DNA from: Cristatella mucedo
Lineage: Eukaryota > Bryozoa > Phylactolaemata > Cristatellidae
DNA length: 64,000 bases
Direction: 5' to 3'
NCBI GenBank assembly: GCA_009760855.2
Contig: WPIO01000064.1
Span: forward strand, 1,751,501-1,815,500
A program made the translations under genes and the position numbers. A model generated the notes under the pieces. That model ran no database searches. It was not told the DNA's origin and saw only the letters and a program-made list of their open reading frames with translations. Within the stretch, counting starts at the first letter, position 1; each line of letters opens with the position of its first letter. Of the stretch, positions 49,350 to 60,981 are shown piece after piece.

Positions 49350-50160
49350 GTCGGTGGATCACCCATGCTGTCGATTCGCACAGTTAAAAAATAGTGCTGC
49401 CTAGAGATAGTCAGTCCAGTCGCTCGGCTGCTGCTGCTGCAGCAAGTTCGATGATAGCTGCCATGGCAGAGGCCGCTTCGATAGCATTTCGGCTACTTAC
49501 TGTGTGTGCCACTCTCGTTGCACACGTTGCAGCGATGTGAACTTGCTTCCCGTTGCGATTGCAGGCATGTTGCAGTGCCGCTCAGTGAGAAAGCTTAGCG
49601 CCTCTTTTTAAGGGTGTTGCTGGTCTGAAGTGCATTCGGGTTTGCGTTTTCTTTTTAATTCAAGCAGGGTACCTGCTTAAGCTAGCTTGCCTTAAACAAT
49701 TGCCGAGTAAACTCTATGCCATCTAGTTCATGCTCACCTAGATGGAGGAAAACTCGAGGTTGCTACTTCACTGAAATGATACACTAATAACGTGCCATGC
49801 ACAGGTGCTTGCGATCACGAGTTGCATTTCCAGTGCACAAGGACCGAGAAATTGGCACCTCAGCAAAAGGAGATTCGAGGTCATGGACTACTCTGACTTG
49901 ATATTTGGGCCAATCCACAATCCAGCGGCTATAAATATAAACCTTTCTTCGGGGTTGCTCTTGCCATCATTGCTCATGTAGCAACGATGCCGGTAGCAGG
50001 CTGCTGAGCTAGAGCAAAGAACATAGGAATCCAGCATCTTTTCATGCAGCAAGCAACTGTTTCCGTCATAATTCAGCTTAGGCTGTCTAAAAAAGTCTGA
50101 GCTTATACTTATACACTATGCTCACGATGACCATTGCAACAATTACTATCATATTTGCAG

Positions 50161-50393
50161 TGAGTTTACATCAAAAATGGGTAGCCGCAGCCCGGTGATC
50201 CGGCGGCCTCTTGTGCCACCAGGCTGGCAAGAAATCAAGGAGGCAGCTGATGGCAGCATGTCCGATTCAGCAGTGAATCGCGACCAGCCAGATGCACGCT
50301 ACCAGCGGCAGCAAGGAGCCGTGCTCATTCAGCAGACGGTGCCCGGTCTTAGTAGGATGGATGCACGACAGACGAGCAGCGCAGGCTATTTAC
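50161..50393 (+). CDS. RIMS: RIM exon 19: FTSKM / DGSMSDSAV linker
   Basis: It encodes EFTSKMGSRSPVIRRPLVPP, then DGSMSDSAVNRD and GAVLIQQTVPGLSRMD. These match in order the FTSKM, DGSQSDTAV and GAKMVAIVGLSR motifs of the vertebrate RIM segment before C2B. The acceptor is CATATTTGCAG ending 50160 and the donor is TTTAC|GTGAGT. It starts with one base and ends with one. Confidence 0.9.
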
Positions 50394-51164
50394 GTGAGTA
50401 CGCCTAAGCTGTGCAAAACCTGACAGTGGTAGCAGCAGCAGCAATGACAGCAGCAGTAGGCATCTGGTGCTAGATAAGATTCGTACGTGCTGAGAGCAGA
50501 GTCAGCGCAATAAATACCAAGTAACGCAGAGCCACTCGGCTAGAGCACAGTGCATGCAGCAGGAATCCTTCTGCCGTCAATGTTAAAACCAGAAACCTCC
50601 TCAGAAATTGATCTCGTGACTCTGCCTATCTACGACAGGGCCGAGCCACGGTTTGGCAAGTTTTCAAGCATCCATGCAGGGAGCTCACCCTAACTGTGTC
50701 CTCCGCAAGTAATTGTTTCTTGTATTATTTCTTTCGTTTTTGGCCTCGTTGCATTAGAAAGAAACCAGCTCCTCATCATCTTTCGGAGACGCCCACTGCC
50801 GGCACCGTCCCTTCCACATGCTTCGGCCAAAAGCCACTCTCTCGTTAGTGGCTAGGATGCTTTCGTATGAACTCAGCACTCAGGCTACTCACATTATTTC
50901 CCCAGCTTTCGCCTTACCCAAATGAGTAGCCTTCGCGAGCGAGACTGAAATTTAAGCAGAAAAAAGACATCGTTCAACGCCTCTCGAAGAATGCTGCTGC
51001 TCCTGCTGAAGTGAGGGTCGCCGGCCTATTGTTCGGTCACTTACGCTTCTTGAATTCTCGAATGCTCGGGGCGTGTCTCGCTTGGCCGCTGGGCAAGGGA
51101 CGGCCTGTGACTGCAAGCAGAGTGGCTAGAGCAGCTCTGCTTGCCACGTGCGGCGCCTTTGCAG

Positions 51165-51339
51165 CCAGCGACAACAAGGAGCAGCAGCTGCCAGCAGCCG
51201 CCCGCGGCTGCGGATCAGCCGATCAACTGCAGCAGCGAGGAGGTCGTGGGGGCGGCGGCAGCGGCACTCTGTATAGAGAGCAGAGCCGCGAGTCGACCGA
51301 CGGCAGTCTTTTCAGCACTTCTACCGACTCGTCTGGAAC
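51165..51339 (+). CDS. RIMS: RIM exon 20: RESTDGS motif exon
   Basis: It encodes SDNKEQQLPAAARGCG, a Gly-rich part, and YREQSRESTDGSLFSTSTDS. SRESTDGS is a hallmark of the RIM region directly N-terminal to C2B. The acceptor is GGCGCCTTTGCAG and the donor is GGAAC|GTGAGT. It starts with two bases and ends with two. Confidence 0.9.
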
Positions 51340-52458
51340 GTGAGTTCTGGAAAGCTTCCTGCCCTTGGGGGCATGACTCGTGAAAGGGGAAGTTGGCGGG
51401 GCACATTTGAGCAGCTCTGATGCATTCGAAGAAGGGTGTGCGCTTACCTGTCGTCGTTCCACTAATCGTCAACTCTGCTGTGTCATCGCTCGACTGAAAG
51501 TGCAGTTTGCGCAGCATTCAGAATGATCCGATGCCACTATTGCAAGGCTCGATTCATTCCGCTGTAGCTGGCATTGCTGGAGAAAAACTACTTTTACGTT
51601 CAATCTGTGTGTCGCTAAGAAAAAGAGGGTTTGCCACAAAAGCAGTCCTGTACAATGCAGTGGGCCTATTGTAACCGGCAGTTCTTATTGGTTAGATGAG
51701 CGTACGACTGTTGCCTTTCTTATGGGATAACCTAACTATTTTTTATGCACATCTGATCTTATCATATGTACAGATAGGTCTCTGACTTTACTTTTTTCTG
51801 TGAGCATAGATTTATTCTCTCTTTACAAAGAAAAAAAAGTTTCAGATTTGCTTTGCGAGTATTCACACGAGCCACCACTGACGTAGCATGCATACGATTA
51901 TGGAAAGTCATAGCTACCTTTCAGGAAAGATTAGATGTCGTGACTTGAAAGATTCTTATTTAGTGTTTCCATCGTGGAGGTGGTAGAAGCACTCGGTGGC
52001 TGTGCATTGCTGCTATGAAGCCAGCACATAAACGAATTACCATTAGGTACTAATGTTCGAACTGTATAAGCTGTCATATGTACACGGCAGGACGAGTCGA
52101 ATGGAAAAGAGGCGATCATTCCAACTTTCGCTTGGGTATATATGCTGTTGATCTCCCGTAAACCAGCTGAACTGAGCAGCAGCTGTTGGTTGAAAAACAT
52201 GGTTCTTGGAAAGAGGAATTTCCATTTAGGCAATAAAATCGGGAATAATGACGATAATGATAGAAAAACAGTGGAATGATAATAGTGGCGACGATTGCAA
52301 CAGGTACGGAGGTACACGGAGTTAGCATACTTTTCTAGAAAAGAATAGCTCTGGGTGATTGTAACGTGTCACATCAACCTGCCGAGAGCATGCAGCTGAA
52401 GAGCATTGGGATATTAGTGCCACGTGCTGTTGAGCTCGTCTGCGGCCGGTTTTTCCAG

Positions 52459-52725
52459 TACCCTTCCGACGTCTGCAGCACTGACTCAGGACCATCTTAG
52501 AGGCGGTGTAAACATGTTAGTGGCAGCAGCAGCAGCAGCTGCAGCAGCTGCTTCTTCATCTTCCTCAACCATAACTTGTGCCACAGCCAAGGACGCGCCG
52601 ACGAAATCAAGTGCCGCAACCTCTACAGCAGTATGGCCACCGTTTTCGAGCAGTTCGTCGTCTGGACTGGGGAAGAGCGTTCCCGGCGGGGCCACAGCTC
52701 GGTGTAAGCTCGATGAGCAGATACG
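52459..52725 (+). CDS. RIMS: RIM exon 21: Ala/Ser-rich exon, possibly a cassette
   Basis: It encodes TLPTSAALTQDHLRGGVNM, then ten alanines, a serine run, and a Thr/Ser/Ala-rich segment ending KLDEQI. The acceptor is GGTTTTTCCAG and the donor is TACG|GTGAGT. It is 267 bases long and enters and leaves in phase 2, so it can be skipped without changing the frame. No counterpart is obvious in vertebrate RIM. Another donor with the same phase exists at 52701. Confidence 0.7.
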
Positions 52726-53438
52726 GTGAGTGGCTGGTAGCTAGCTCACTGCCATATAATACTTCAGCGCACTCCGGTTATGATCCTACTATCAGAAGTA
52801 GCTACAGCGTTCTTTGGGCATCGCAGGAAGACTGCAACTATTTCCTTTTAGCTAGCCGAATGCTAATCATAACGATAATTTAGCTAGCCACATGCTAATT
52901 TCCTTTTAGCTAGCCGCATGCTGCGAAGCATCGTGAAAAGCTGTACGGGTTAGTTGATATGTCACTCATAAGAACTGCGATTATCAATCAACCCCGAAGT
53001 TCGCTGCCGTAAGATAGAATGCAGACAGGCGGTGTTCAGGGGGAAATGACCCAATGGCCCAATCGCTGGGTTGTTTCAGGATAGCACTCAACCTGTTGAG
53101 CTCAACTTGAAATCATTGCTTCACATCATCGCTCATCATCACAAGCTTTAAATCCTTGACGATAGTCTTCACTCACGTGCACAAGTTGAATCCTGCGTGT
53201 ACTTACTGAAAACTTGTGCACTTATCATTGGAATCGGCTACGACTGCAGCCGATGTGTCTAGCGTATACTATGACTAGTGCCAGCATACACTGCTTACTG
53301 ACCGGCCTACAGGAAGTGTTGCAGTTTTTGCCTGTTGCGCTTGCTCATGTGCATCAATTTGCATCACACTGCAATATCCGAGTGAGTGCCAACACCCTCT
53401 CGCAGCCTCAATACAGAGCATTAACTCGGGTATTGCAG

Positions 53439-53641
53439 ACGAGCTCAACGCACTGCCAGCGAAGGTCTAGAGGAGTTCATCGAAGGTTTAGGGCCTGGCC
53501 AAATCGTCGGACGGCAAGTATTGGGAACTTCGTGCATCGGCGAAATCCAGATGGGCCTATGCGACAAAAAAGGTCGACTCGAGGTTGAGATTGTGAGAGC
53601 CCGGAATCTTCTTGCCAAACCAGGGGCTAAAGTGCTGCCAG
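53439..53641 (+). CDS. RIMS: RIM exon 22: start of C2B domain
   Basis: It encodes RAQRTASEGLEEFIEGLGPG, QIVGRQVLGTSCIGEIQMGL, then CDKKGRLEVEIVRARNLLAK and PGAKVLP. LGPxQ(I/V)VGRQ-L, GDIQ(I/V)G and KKGxLEVE(I/V)xRAR-L match vertebrate RIM C2B closely. The acceptor is CGGGTATTGCAG ending 53438 and the donor is CTGCCAG|GTATGC. It starts with one base and ends with one. Confidence 0.95.
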
Positions 53642-53883
53642 GTATGCGTGGCTGTGGCCGTCGGTCGACCCACAGCTGCCTTACTAAGTTCACTGAGTTG
53701 CCAGCAAGCCGATTAATGACGTAGCAAATTTGAGGGGGAGAGCACGTTTGTGCAAGCTTGCTGCGTGCCGGGCTCTTGGAAAGAGAAAAAAGAAAAAGGT
53801 TTGCTCTCACTAATTTGTATGGCTGTGTTGTGTCCTTCTATCAGGATATGTTTCACGAACCGTGTCTGTTATTTTGCAACTAG

Positions 53884-54023
53884 CCCCTTACGTCAAAGCC
53901 TACCTCATGGACGGCAAAGACTGCATCGAGAAGCTCAAGACAGCGACGGCTAGGCGCACTCTCGATCCCTTCTACAATCAGGTTCTTATGTTCATGGAGC
54001 CATACATGAAGAAGGTTCTCCAG
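53884..54023 (+). CDS. RIMS: RIM exon 23: middle of C2B domain
   Basis: It encodes PYVKAYLMDGKDCIEKLKTA, TARRTLDPFYNQVLMFMEPY and MKKVLQ. The PYVKxYL strand, the K/T-rich polybasic strand and RKTLDP(L/F)Y are as in the family. The acceptor is TTGCAACTAG ending 53883 and the donor is CTCCAG|GTAAGA, phase 0. Confidence 0.95.
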
Positions 54024-54084
54024 GTAAGAGTGAGTGCATCGCATCCTGTTTTTCGTTATTTGGGTCTTAGGTGGGGGCGCCAAG

Positions 54085-54225
54085 GTGCTTGTACATCACG
54101 ACCCAAGTCGTGCGTACGAGTTCTTAAGCAGGCAATCCTATATTTCTCTCTGCAAGCAGCGATGATAGCCGCTAAGGCTCTTCTGCCGCTATAGAAACGA
54201 GAATCAGTTAAATCAGCTAGCCGTT
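54085..54225 (+). mobile_element. tRNA-derived SINE copy in RIM last intron
   Basis: ACGACCCAAGTCGTG, GATAGCCGCTAAGGCTCTTC, TGCCGCTATAGAAACGAGAA and GTTAAATCAGCTAG follow the SINE consensus; box B is degraded. Confidence 0.65.
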
Positions 54226-54735
54226 TTTATTCCACTGGGCAGAGTTATGCTTAGTTCCTAATTTCTCCGGTGACTAGAAGTGTCTTGAGTTTTTTCGGGC
54301 AGAGTACGATCAATTACTGCGATCCGTCAAGGTTCCATTACTGAGCTAAGCATTGGCTACACGAAGCTCACATAAAGATTGCATACTCCAAACTGCACGG
54401 GCTTGCCACTCGCATTCCAGAGAAGCTAGACCACGAAGTTCCGACCCAACCCAACGGTTACTGCAATTCACTTGCATGGTTATAAAATAATATGCAGTCC
54501 ATTTTCTTGAGGTCCGAGCAAAATGCTGTGAAATTTGTGATATACCCTAAACAGACTGCCGTACAATATCCCACCAATTTGTGTTACTTCATGAATGAAT
54601 TTTTTAGCGGGGCTAGAGGAACTCAATAACTCGTTGTACCGACGTAGGACCGGGTTTATTTTATTTTGCCTCCTAGCTTGTGCTACAGTGTCTTATCATA
54701 CGCTCTGCTTTACTTCCTCTTTCCGACCATTGCAG

Positions 54736-54933
54736 ATTATGATATGGGGTGACTATGGCCGAATGGACAGAAAGACGTTTATGGGTGTCGCCCAGGTGTG
54801 CCTGGACGATCTCAACCTATCGAGCATCGTGTTTGGCTGGTACCGCCTCTTCACGCTTACTTCTCTCAGCGGACCGACTACACGAAGGAGCTCCCAGTCC
54901 TCGCAGGACAGCGCTTATAGTGGATCGAGATGA
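54736..54933 (+). CDS. RIMS: RIM last exon: end of C2B and C-terminus
   Basis: It encodes IMIWGDYGRMDRKTFMGVAQ, VCLDDLNLSSIVFGWYRLF and a tail TRRSSQSSQDSAYSGSR before TGA. WGDYGRMD-K-FMGVAQ and the RRxSQSS tail are almost invariant in RIM. The acceptor is CGACCATTGCAG ending 54735. A (GA)n-rich stretch follows the stop in the presumed 3' UTR. A possible AATAAA is at 56201, but no poly(A) site can be fixed. Confidence 0.96.
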   Translation: MMIWGDYGRMDRKTFMGVAQVCLDDLNLSSIVFGWYRLFTLTSLSGPTTRRSSQSSQDSAYSGSR

Positions 54934-54989
54934 GGTAGCAGTGCAGTGCCCTAATGCACTTGTACTCCGGGCATGTGTGCAACTGACTC

Positions 54990-55080
54990 ACTGAGAGAGC
55001 AAGAGAGAGAGAGCGAGAGAGAGAGAGAGTGCGAGGGAAGAGAGCGAGAGAGGGAGAGAGAGGGAAGAGAGAGTGAGTGT
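54990..55080. repeat. (GA)n-rich stretch after RIM stop
   Basis: Imperfect GA repeats starting about 57 bases after the RIM stop codon, probably inside its 3' UTR. Confidence 0.8.
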
Positions 55081-56601
55081 AGAAAAGAAAGCTGCAAGAA
55101 GTAAGAGCAATAGTGAGCGATAGAGGAATGAGAGAAGGACAATGTAAAATCGCAGTCAGCTACACAAGCATCGGTGGACGAGCTGACGGCACATTTGACT
55201 GCACATATTCCGGCAAAGAAGTGACAGTCAATTGATGCGGGTTGAAGGTGTGTACCCAGAGGCACAAAGTTGCTCTCTTTAACGGATGGCGCGAGAAATG
55301 AGGATCTGACAGACTGTCAACAGGCAGAGAGGGGCGAATGGTAAATTCTTACTATTTAATTAAGCAAGAGAAATCGCAGTGCTTTTACTTGCACCAGCCT
55401 CACCTGACACAATGGCAGCTTGATTAGCCCTGTTATTGCATGACAAACTCGTGATTTTTGCAGCAGTGACGAGGCGAGGTGCACTTGAAATACAAATGCT
55501 CGTGTAAGTCAGAACATGCGAAACTGTTCTGTTGTTTTGATAATTGCATCCATTTGCAAACATGATATACTTATTCTGTCAGTCATTCTGCACGATATTC
55601 TTGTTTTTGTCACGACTTACTAAGTGACGACTTATGTCTCAGAGATCTTAGGGTCACAGCACCGTGCTCGTTATCACACAGCTTTAGTTTCGCTCGTCAT
55701 CTATGTTCAAGCTCAAGTTCTATTTCAGTTGATTTAGTGACACCAACATAGCGCGAGCATCTCCACAAAGTCGACCTTGGTAGCTGCTGGCACAGCACGA
55801 CGACACTGACGGGTATCCTGAATAGTTAACTCGGTATTAAGGGCACGGTCATGCTGCCTCTGCTTTTAACTGTGGGCAAAGATCGAGAGGTCGTTCCTTT
55901 TACCGAGGTCCTCATTCATGTGCTGACAAAGCTCATCGCGACGAGCTGTCAGCGAGGCTCCACACGCATAACTGTAATTCAAGGAGCACGGAAACACGAT
56001 AAAATGACTCAACTTAGTCAGTACAGTATAATTGGCTCACCCCAACGTGCATTGGTAGGCGCTGTTAAACAGCTTGCATCGATTATAAATGCATAAATAT
56101 GACTGTTACATCGAGGCACTTTAGTGCCGACGTGGACGGTTGAACACCGAGCACCATTAGATGATATCAATTCAGTTACAGTGAGCCAACCACTGGAGTT
56201 AATAAAGTATACTGGCTTAGCTTAGCTATACAATTATTGCCGTAATCAATGCCAGACTGACCAAGGACTCCGTAGCAAAAAGAAAGCACCGCCCTTGCGA
56301 AAAAACCACGTTGGCTAATGTTGCTGCACAGAGTTGATGGTCGTGTTAAATAGACATGGATACCGAATCTCTGTACAGGCTTCCTGAGTGAGCGCGTGGC
56401 AGTGCATAAGGCTAAGTGCAAGCGAAAATATCATCGACTGATGTCAGAACAATTGCGGATGGAATGGTGCTATAGTGCACGAGGTAGTCGAATGCATGGC
56501 CGTCTACTAACGAAAGAAGCAAGCCTCTCAACTCCCGACGGCTCTATCTGAAATCGTCGCCATTGGGCTTAGATGTCAGTAGCAGCATGGGTTAGTGACG
56601 G
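55081..56601. other. Convergent intergenic / 3' UTR region
   Basis: It lies between the RIM stop (+) and the CNOT3 stop (-). Contains AATAAA on the + strand at 56201-56206, a possible RIM polyadenylation signal but about 1.27 kb from the stop. No other gene recognised. Confidence 0.5.
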
Positions 56602-56700
56602 CTAGTCCAAATGTCTGTCCTCCAGATAGCAATATTGGAAGCGGTAATGCTTGACTGCTTTCATGTTCCAGGTCTCAAAATCAAAATACATGTAGTTGCC
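56602..56700 (-). CDS. CNOT3: CNOT3 last exon: end of NOT box and stop
   Basis: After a 161-base intron with a TTTTTTTAG acceptor, the - strand encodes GNYMYFDFETWNMKAVKHYR and FQYCYLEDRHLD, then TAG. It matches the G-T-Y-x-YFDYExW and EYRYLEDRDL end of CNOT3. The stop complements 56602-56604. The RIM stop at 54933 faces it about 1.67 kb away. Confidence 0.93.
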   Translation of the reverse strand, partial: GNYMYFDFETWNMKAVKHYRFQYCYLEDRHLD

Positions 56701-56861
56701 CTAAAAAAATCCACCAAGCAGCATTCACCCCAAGGTCTCGCCGCAATCCGAGTGGAGCCCCGGTTTCAGCACCATCTAGCAGTCAAGGTCGATCAAAATT
56801 TCACATCCTCCCTCCCTTGAGTACTAAGACCGAGCCCAATACATGGCAGGAAAAAACGAAC

Positions 56862-57120
56862 CTCCTCATACTCGTCGGTGATGACCGTTGGCTGAATGCT
56901 GCGTCGGAACCATCGGCTGTGAAAGATGTGAAATCTCCAGCATCTTCTCTTCAAAGACTGGGCCGCCTTGTACTGAGATTTCGATCCTGCAGTGTAGTAG
57001 AAGAGGAAGAAGAGCGTCTCGTCGGACAGTCCATCGTAGCCGGCTTTTCCGCCTGGAGATTCGACTGCAGCCTGCGGGTAGTATTTCGGTGTGGGCCACG
57101 GATACGGCGTCAGGAATGAT
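56862..57120 (-). CDS. CNOT3: CNOT3 exon: main part of the NOT2/3/5 box
   Basis: It encodes SFLTPYPWPTPKYYPQAAVE, then LSDETLFFLFYYTAGSKSQY, KAAQSLKRRCWRFHIFHSRW and IQPTVITDEYEE. This corresponds to the CNOT3 sequence from PCPTPPY through LSTETLFFIFYY, AAKALKK-WRFH and ITDEFE. The acceptor (- strand) is CATTCTTTCGTAG and the donor is GAGGAG|GTTCGT. It starts with one base and ends in phase 0. Confidence 0.93.
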
Positions 57121-59460
57121 CTACGAAAGAATGATAATAATAATAATAATGTCAATTGTATGGTGCCCTAAGACAACTAAATCTCTATCCGTACTCTTAA
57201 AAAGTCACTGCAAGAGAGAAGCAGCAAACAAGGGGAGACAATGACAAGCACGGCATCCTGCTCAGGCAACCCTCACAAGGATTGGACGGCCCTAAGCATT
57301 CCGCCCAGACAAGCATGCACGAGCGAACAAGAAAGCAGTTCAAGTTGCGAGCCAGTAGATCCCCTGGCCATCCAAATGCACTGAATTATGCATGCACATA
57401 GTATTCACTCAAAACGCACAGGAAAAAATACAAATTCACTGGGGCTCTATAAAAATAGCATTTCGCAACTGTCCCGGGTCAGAACGGGTGCAGTTACATA
57501 GATCCACCATTCTCGCGAGAATATAAGCTTTTCTCCCGAAACACTGACTAAACTGGGAGATCAGATCCGGAGGAGCCATATGCTGATATCAAAGACTGCT
57601 CTTGCCAGCCACTCAACTCCGGTGCACATATGTTTCGCGAAGATCATCATTGAAACCTCCCTCAGAAACCTCACCCGCGACCATTTGGTGAAATGAAGAA
57701 GAAGAAAAAGCATCCTTCGCTGATCGCACGCGTTAAAAAACTAAATACACTGAAAGCGGAAGCTTCGGGAGGAGTGACTACCAGTTATAGAGCTCATATC
57801 CGCACAGGAAAGAAAACGAACCTGTAGCCTTCTATTCGACGTATCTGTCTATGCTCCAGTGAGGCGGCTAGATTTATCGCAAACTATAAAATTAGATGCA
57901 CGCGTCGAAGCTAGCTATATTTACTGTGCGCACTGGAAAATAAAAAATGGTCAAATCTGTGGCACCTGCTGCTTCACCCACCGTTGGCCTGAATGGGGGT
58001 GTCATGCAGTCTTGCTTCAGTTGTATGTAGCGCGTGCTGCGTCTGCTCTAATTGAGTTCGTAGTCATCGAATACATCAAATGTTCTGTTTTAGTAAGCAT
58101 AATGTCAACGAAATGCATTGATCGGTGGATGCTCGCGAATAGGTTTTTCCCTCTCGCATCGCATGTCGATGTCGCGAATCGCTGGGATGCTTTTGGGTCA
58201 GCGTTTAGACGGTTCAGACTCACTAGATCCTCACAACGCATCCCTTTTTCTCACGTTTGCTCATGTAATAAAGTCCCAATTGTTGTAATAAATCTGCATA
58301 AAAGTGGAAGATTCAGCAGTTTTATTGACAATGATAGCAATTAAACATTTCATTATTCAAAGAGAACCAAGTCTTTCTGGGCACTCGGTATGTTCTAGAA
58401 GTGAAGGATACCAACCCGAACCAACCCACTCAATATTTTTTCTATCTCTTTCTTAGCAAGTAAAATTTCTTACGAGTTGGCCTTGAGATCACTGCACATA
58501 AAAATTCACCCTTAATGGGTGTAAAGTGATCACTGCCCAGGTCCTGCCCAGCCTAGTCGGGCGTATCTACCATCAATGTTAAGGTCACAGGAAGAGACAC
58601 GCCTCCACCATGCCACACCGGCCTCATGCCTCTGAACGACCAAAGAGTACCGACTTTTCATCTTCACATTGAGAGATAAGGATGCCAATAGTAATAGTGA
58701 TACAATTTAATAGGTCGCTTGCATAGAATTCTAAGTGAAGTAAATCTATTCCCAGGCCTATTTACAGCTAGCTAAAAGAGAATCAATAAGCACAGGTCAG
58801 CGGCACGCACAATTCACATACTTAGACAAGCATGCAAAAGCACACACAAGTATCATACCTATAAAAGGTATTCAAAAGCAAGCATGAAGATACTGAGGGT
58901 CACCAGACCTCTGGCAAGTAACATTAACTGAATCATGCACTTGTAAGCACACAGTACAACCAGGAACACAAAAGACAAGTTCATTATGGCAAAGAGAAGC
59001 TGACTAAAGATGAGGTGCTTTTATCTGAGAATCAAATGATGCAAGGTCATTGCAGGTAGTGACCGGCCGGAAGCGAGTTTCAGTCTCTCGGTGCATACCG
59101 GCTTAAGGTTCGACTACCAAAGGATTACAATTCAGTTCGAGGGACAGCTAGAGATATAAAGGTTTAAATAAATAATTTGGTTGCCTTGGGTCGCCAATAA
59201 AGAAAAAGACGCCACCAGGAAGTTAAATATACGACATACTTAATAAATAAATCCCAGTGCATACCTTTCTCTAGTGTAAAATTCACCTTTCCCGTTGTTT
59301 GGCACTGACGCTAGTGTGACAAAACATACTTCAGCAAAGCAAGTCGTAATTATAGTTGTTGCTCACATAACGATCTGAGTAATACGTGAGCACAAAGTAT
59401 ACAAGTCGAGAATGAGTCTGCAGCTAAAGGCCGTAAGTTGCGAGGTAAAGTAAACGGCAC
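57121..59460. other. CNOT3 intron, unique-looking part
   Basis: The intron between the NOT-box exon and the exon at 61265 (- strand). A 161-codon + strand frame at 57859-58344 has no recognisable homology. Short ATT/AAT runs occur at 57133-57150. Nothing else recognised. Confidence 0.5.
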
Positions 59461-59486
59461 CTGATTTGACGGCCCCATTTATATAG

Positions 59487-60975
59487 CAGCAGAAAATAAT
59501 AATAAAAATATTGCACTTGATAAAGCGCCCTCAGAGAACTTAATCTTTTTCTAGGCGCTTTACATTTGCTGCAAAGTGATATGCAATTGAATAGTAAGTA
59601 AAATCATGCTTGAAAAACAAACAAAATGAATATTATGGTTAGGGGTGACATGCACAGGGTCAGCATGCAAATGTGGTTAGTGGCAGCATGCACAGTGTCA
59701 GCACGCATAAGCACATCAAGGACGAATCACAGGGACCCACTAAATGCTGTCCTAAAAAGGTGTTTTTAAGTTTCTTTTAAATGCGGTCAGGTCATGGGAT
59801 GTTCTGACGCAGGTCGGGAGGGAGTTCCAGGCTTTGGGAGCATACGAGTTGAATGCATGGTCTCCAAAGGATTTAAGGTTTGTACGAGGTATTTCCAGAC
59901 TGTTGGATTCCGAAAAGCGGGTGGTACGATGCTTGGCCTGATGGGGGAGTATATCTGAGAGATAGGCTGGAGTCATAGAATGAAGAGACCTAAAAGTGAG
60001 CGACAAAACCTTGAAGTCAATCCGTTGCCTCACTGGTAGCCAGTGCAGGTCGGCGAGAAGTGGAGTAATGTGGCAACTGCGATGCTCACGACAGACAAGC
60101 CTAGCTGCCGAGTTTTGCACCAGCTGCAATCGCCTGATCGCACATGCCGGTAGGCCAGTAAGCAGTGAGTTGCAGAAGTCGAGACTGGATGTCACCAATG
60201 CATGGACCAACTTGGACGTGCTATCCTTATCTAAACAAGCCCGAACTTTAGCAATGTCATGAAGCTGAAAATAGGCAGATTTGACTGTGGAGCTGATGTG
60301 GTCGTCTAACGAGAGGTCGCTTTGGAATATGACACCTAGATTTCGAGCTGATTCAGCTGGAGATATTGCTGGCAGAGCCAATTTTGAGCGTCAGCCTTTC
60401 CAATCTCTGAATCACACTGGGTTTGCCTATAACAAGTAAGTTAGTTTTATCATCGTTTAGTTTTAGAAAATGTTCTGCCATCCATGTTCGGATGTCATCA
60501 ATGCATGCAGCAAGTGAGTTTAGAGAATTTGAGGTGCTCGAAGGCTGGGAGGGATCAAAGCAAAGGTACAACTGAGTGTCATCCGCATAGAAGTGAAAGC
60601 CTAGATTGTGCTTGGCAATCACATCAGCAAGAGGCAGAGTATAAACCGTGAAAAGAACCGGACCTAGCACAGAGCCCTGAGGTACTCCATATTTTAGAGG
60701 TACTTCAGATGATCTTTGTCCATTCACGTCAATACCCTGGAGTCTCCCACTGAGATAGGACCTGAACCACTGCAGAGCAGTGCCAGTGATGCCCAGGCAA
60801 GATGAGAGGCGCTCTAGAAGTACTTTGTGATCGATGGTATCAAAAGCTGCCGAAAGATCGAGCAAAACAAGAAGGGACACTCTACCCATGTCTGCATTCC
60901 TAAGTAGGTCGTTGTATACCCGAAGCAATGCTGACTCTGTGGAGTGATTAGCTGTAAAGCCAGACTGGAACTTAC
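59487..60975 (-). mobile_element. Best-preserved LINE family A copy (5'-truncated)
   Basis: On the - strand, frame 60928-60353 covers the RT palm: [40 protein letters not shown] and [14 protein letters not shown], with the catalytic YADD motif present. Frame 60381-59752 covers the C-terminus: ADLHWLPVRQRIDFKVLSLT and SFGDHAFNSYAPKAWNSLP. A single extra A near 60360 separates them. The 3' tail TGTAAAGCGCCTAGAAAAAG and A/T-rich (ATT)-like end follow. A SINE abuts its 5' end. Confidence 0.92.
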
Positions 60976-60981
60976 TAGAAA

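Noticed and set aside
57859-58344. 161-codon + strand ORF in CNOT3 intron
   Set aside because: No recognisable domain, splice support or codon pattern.
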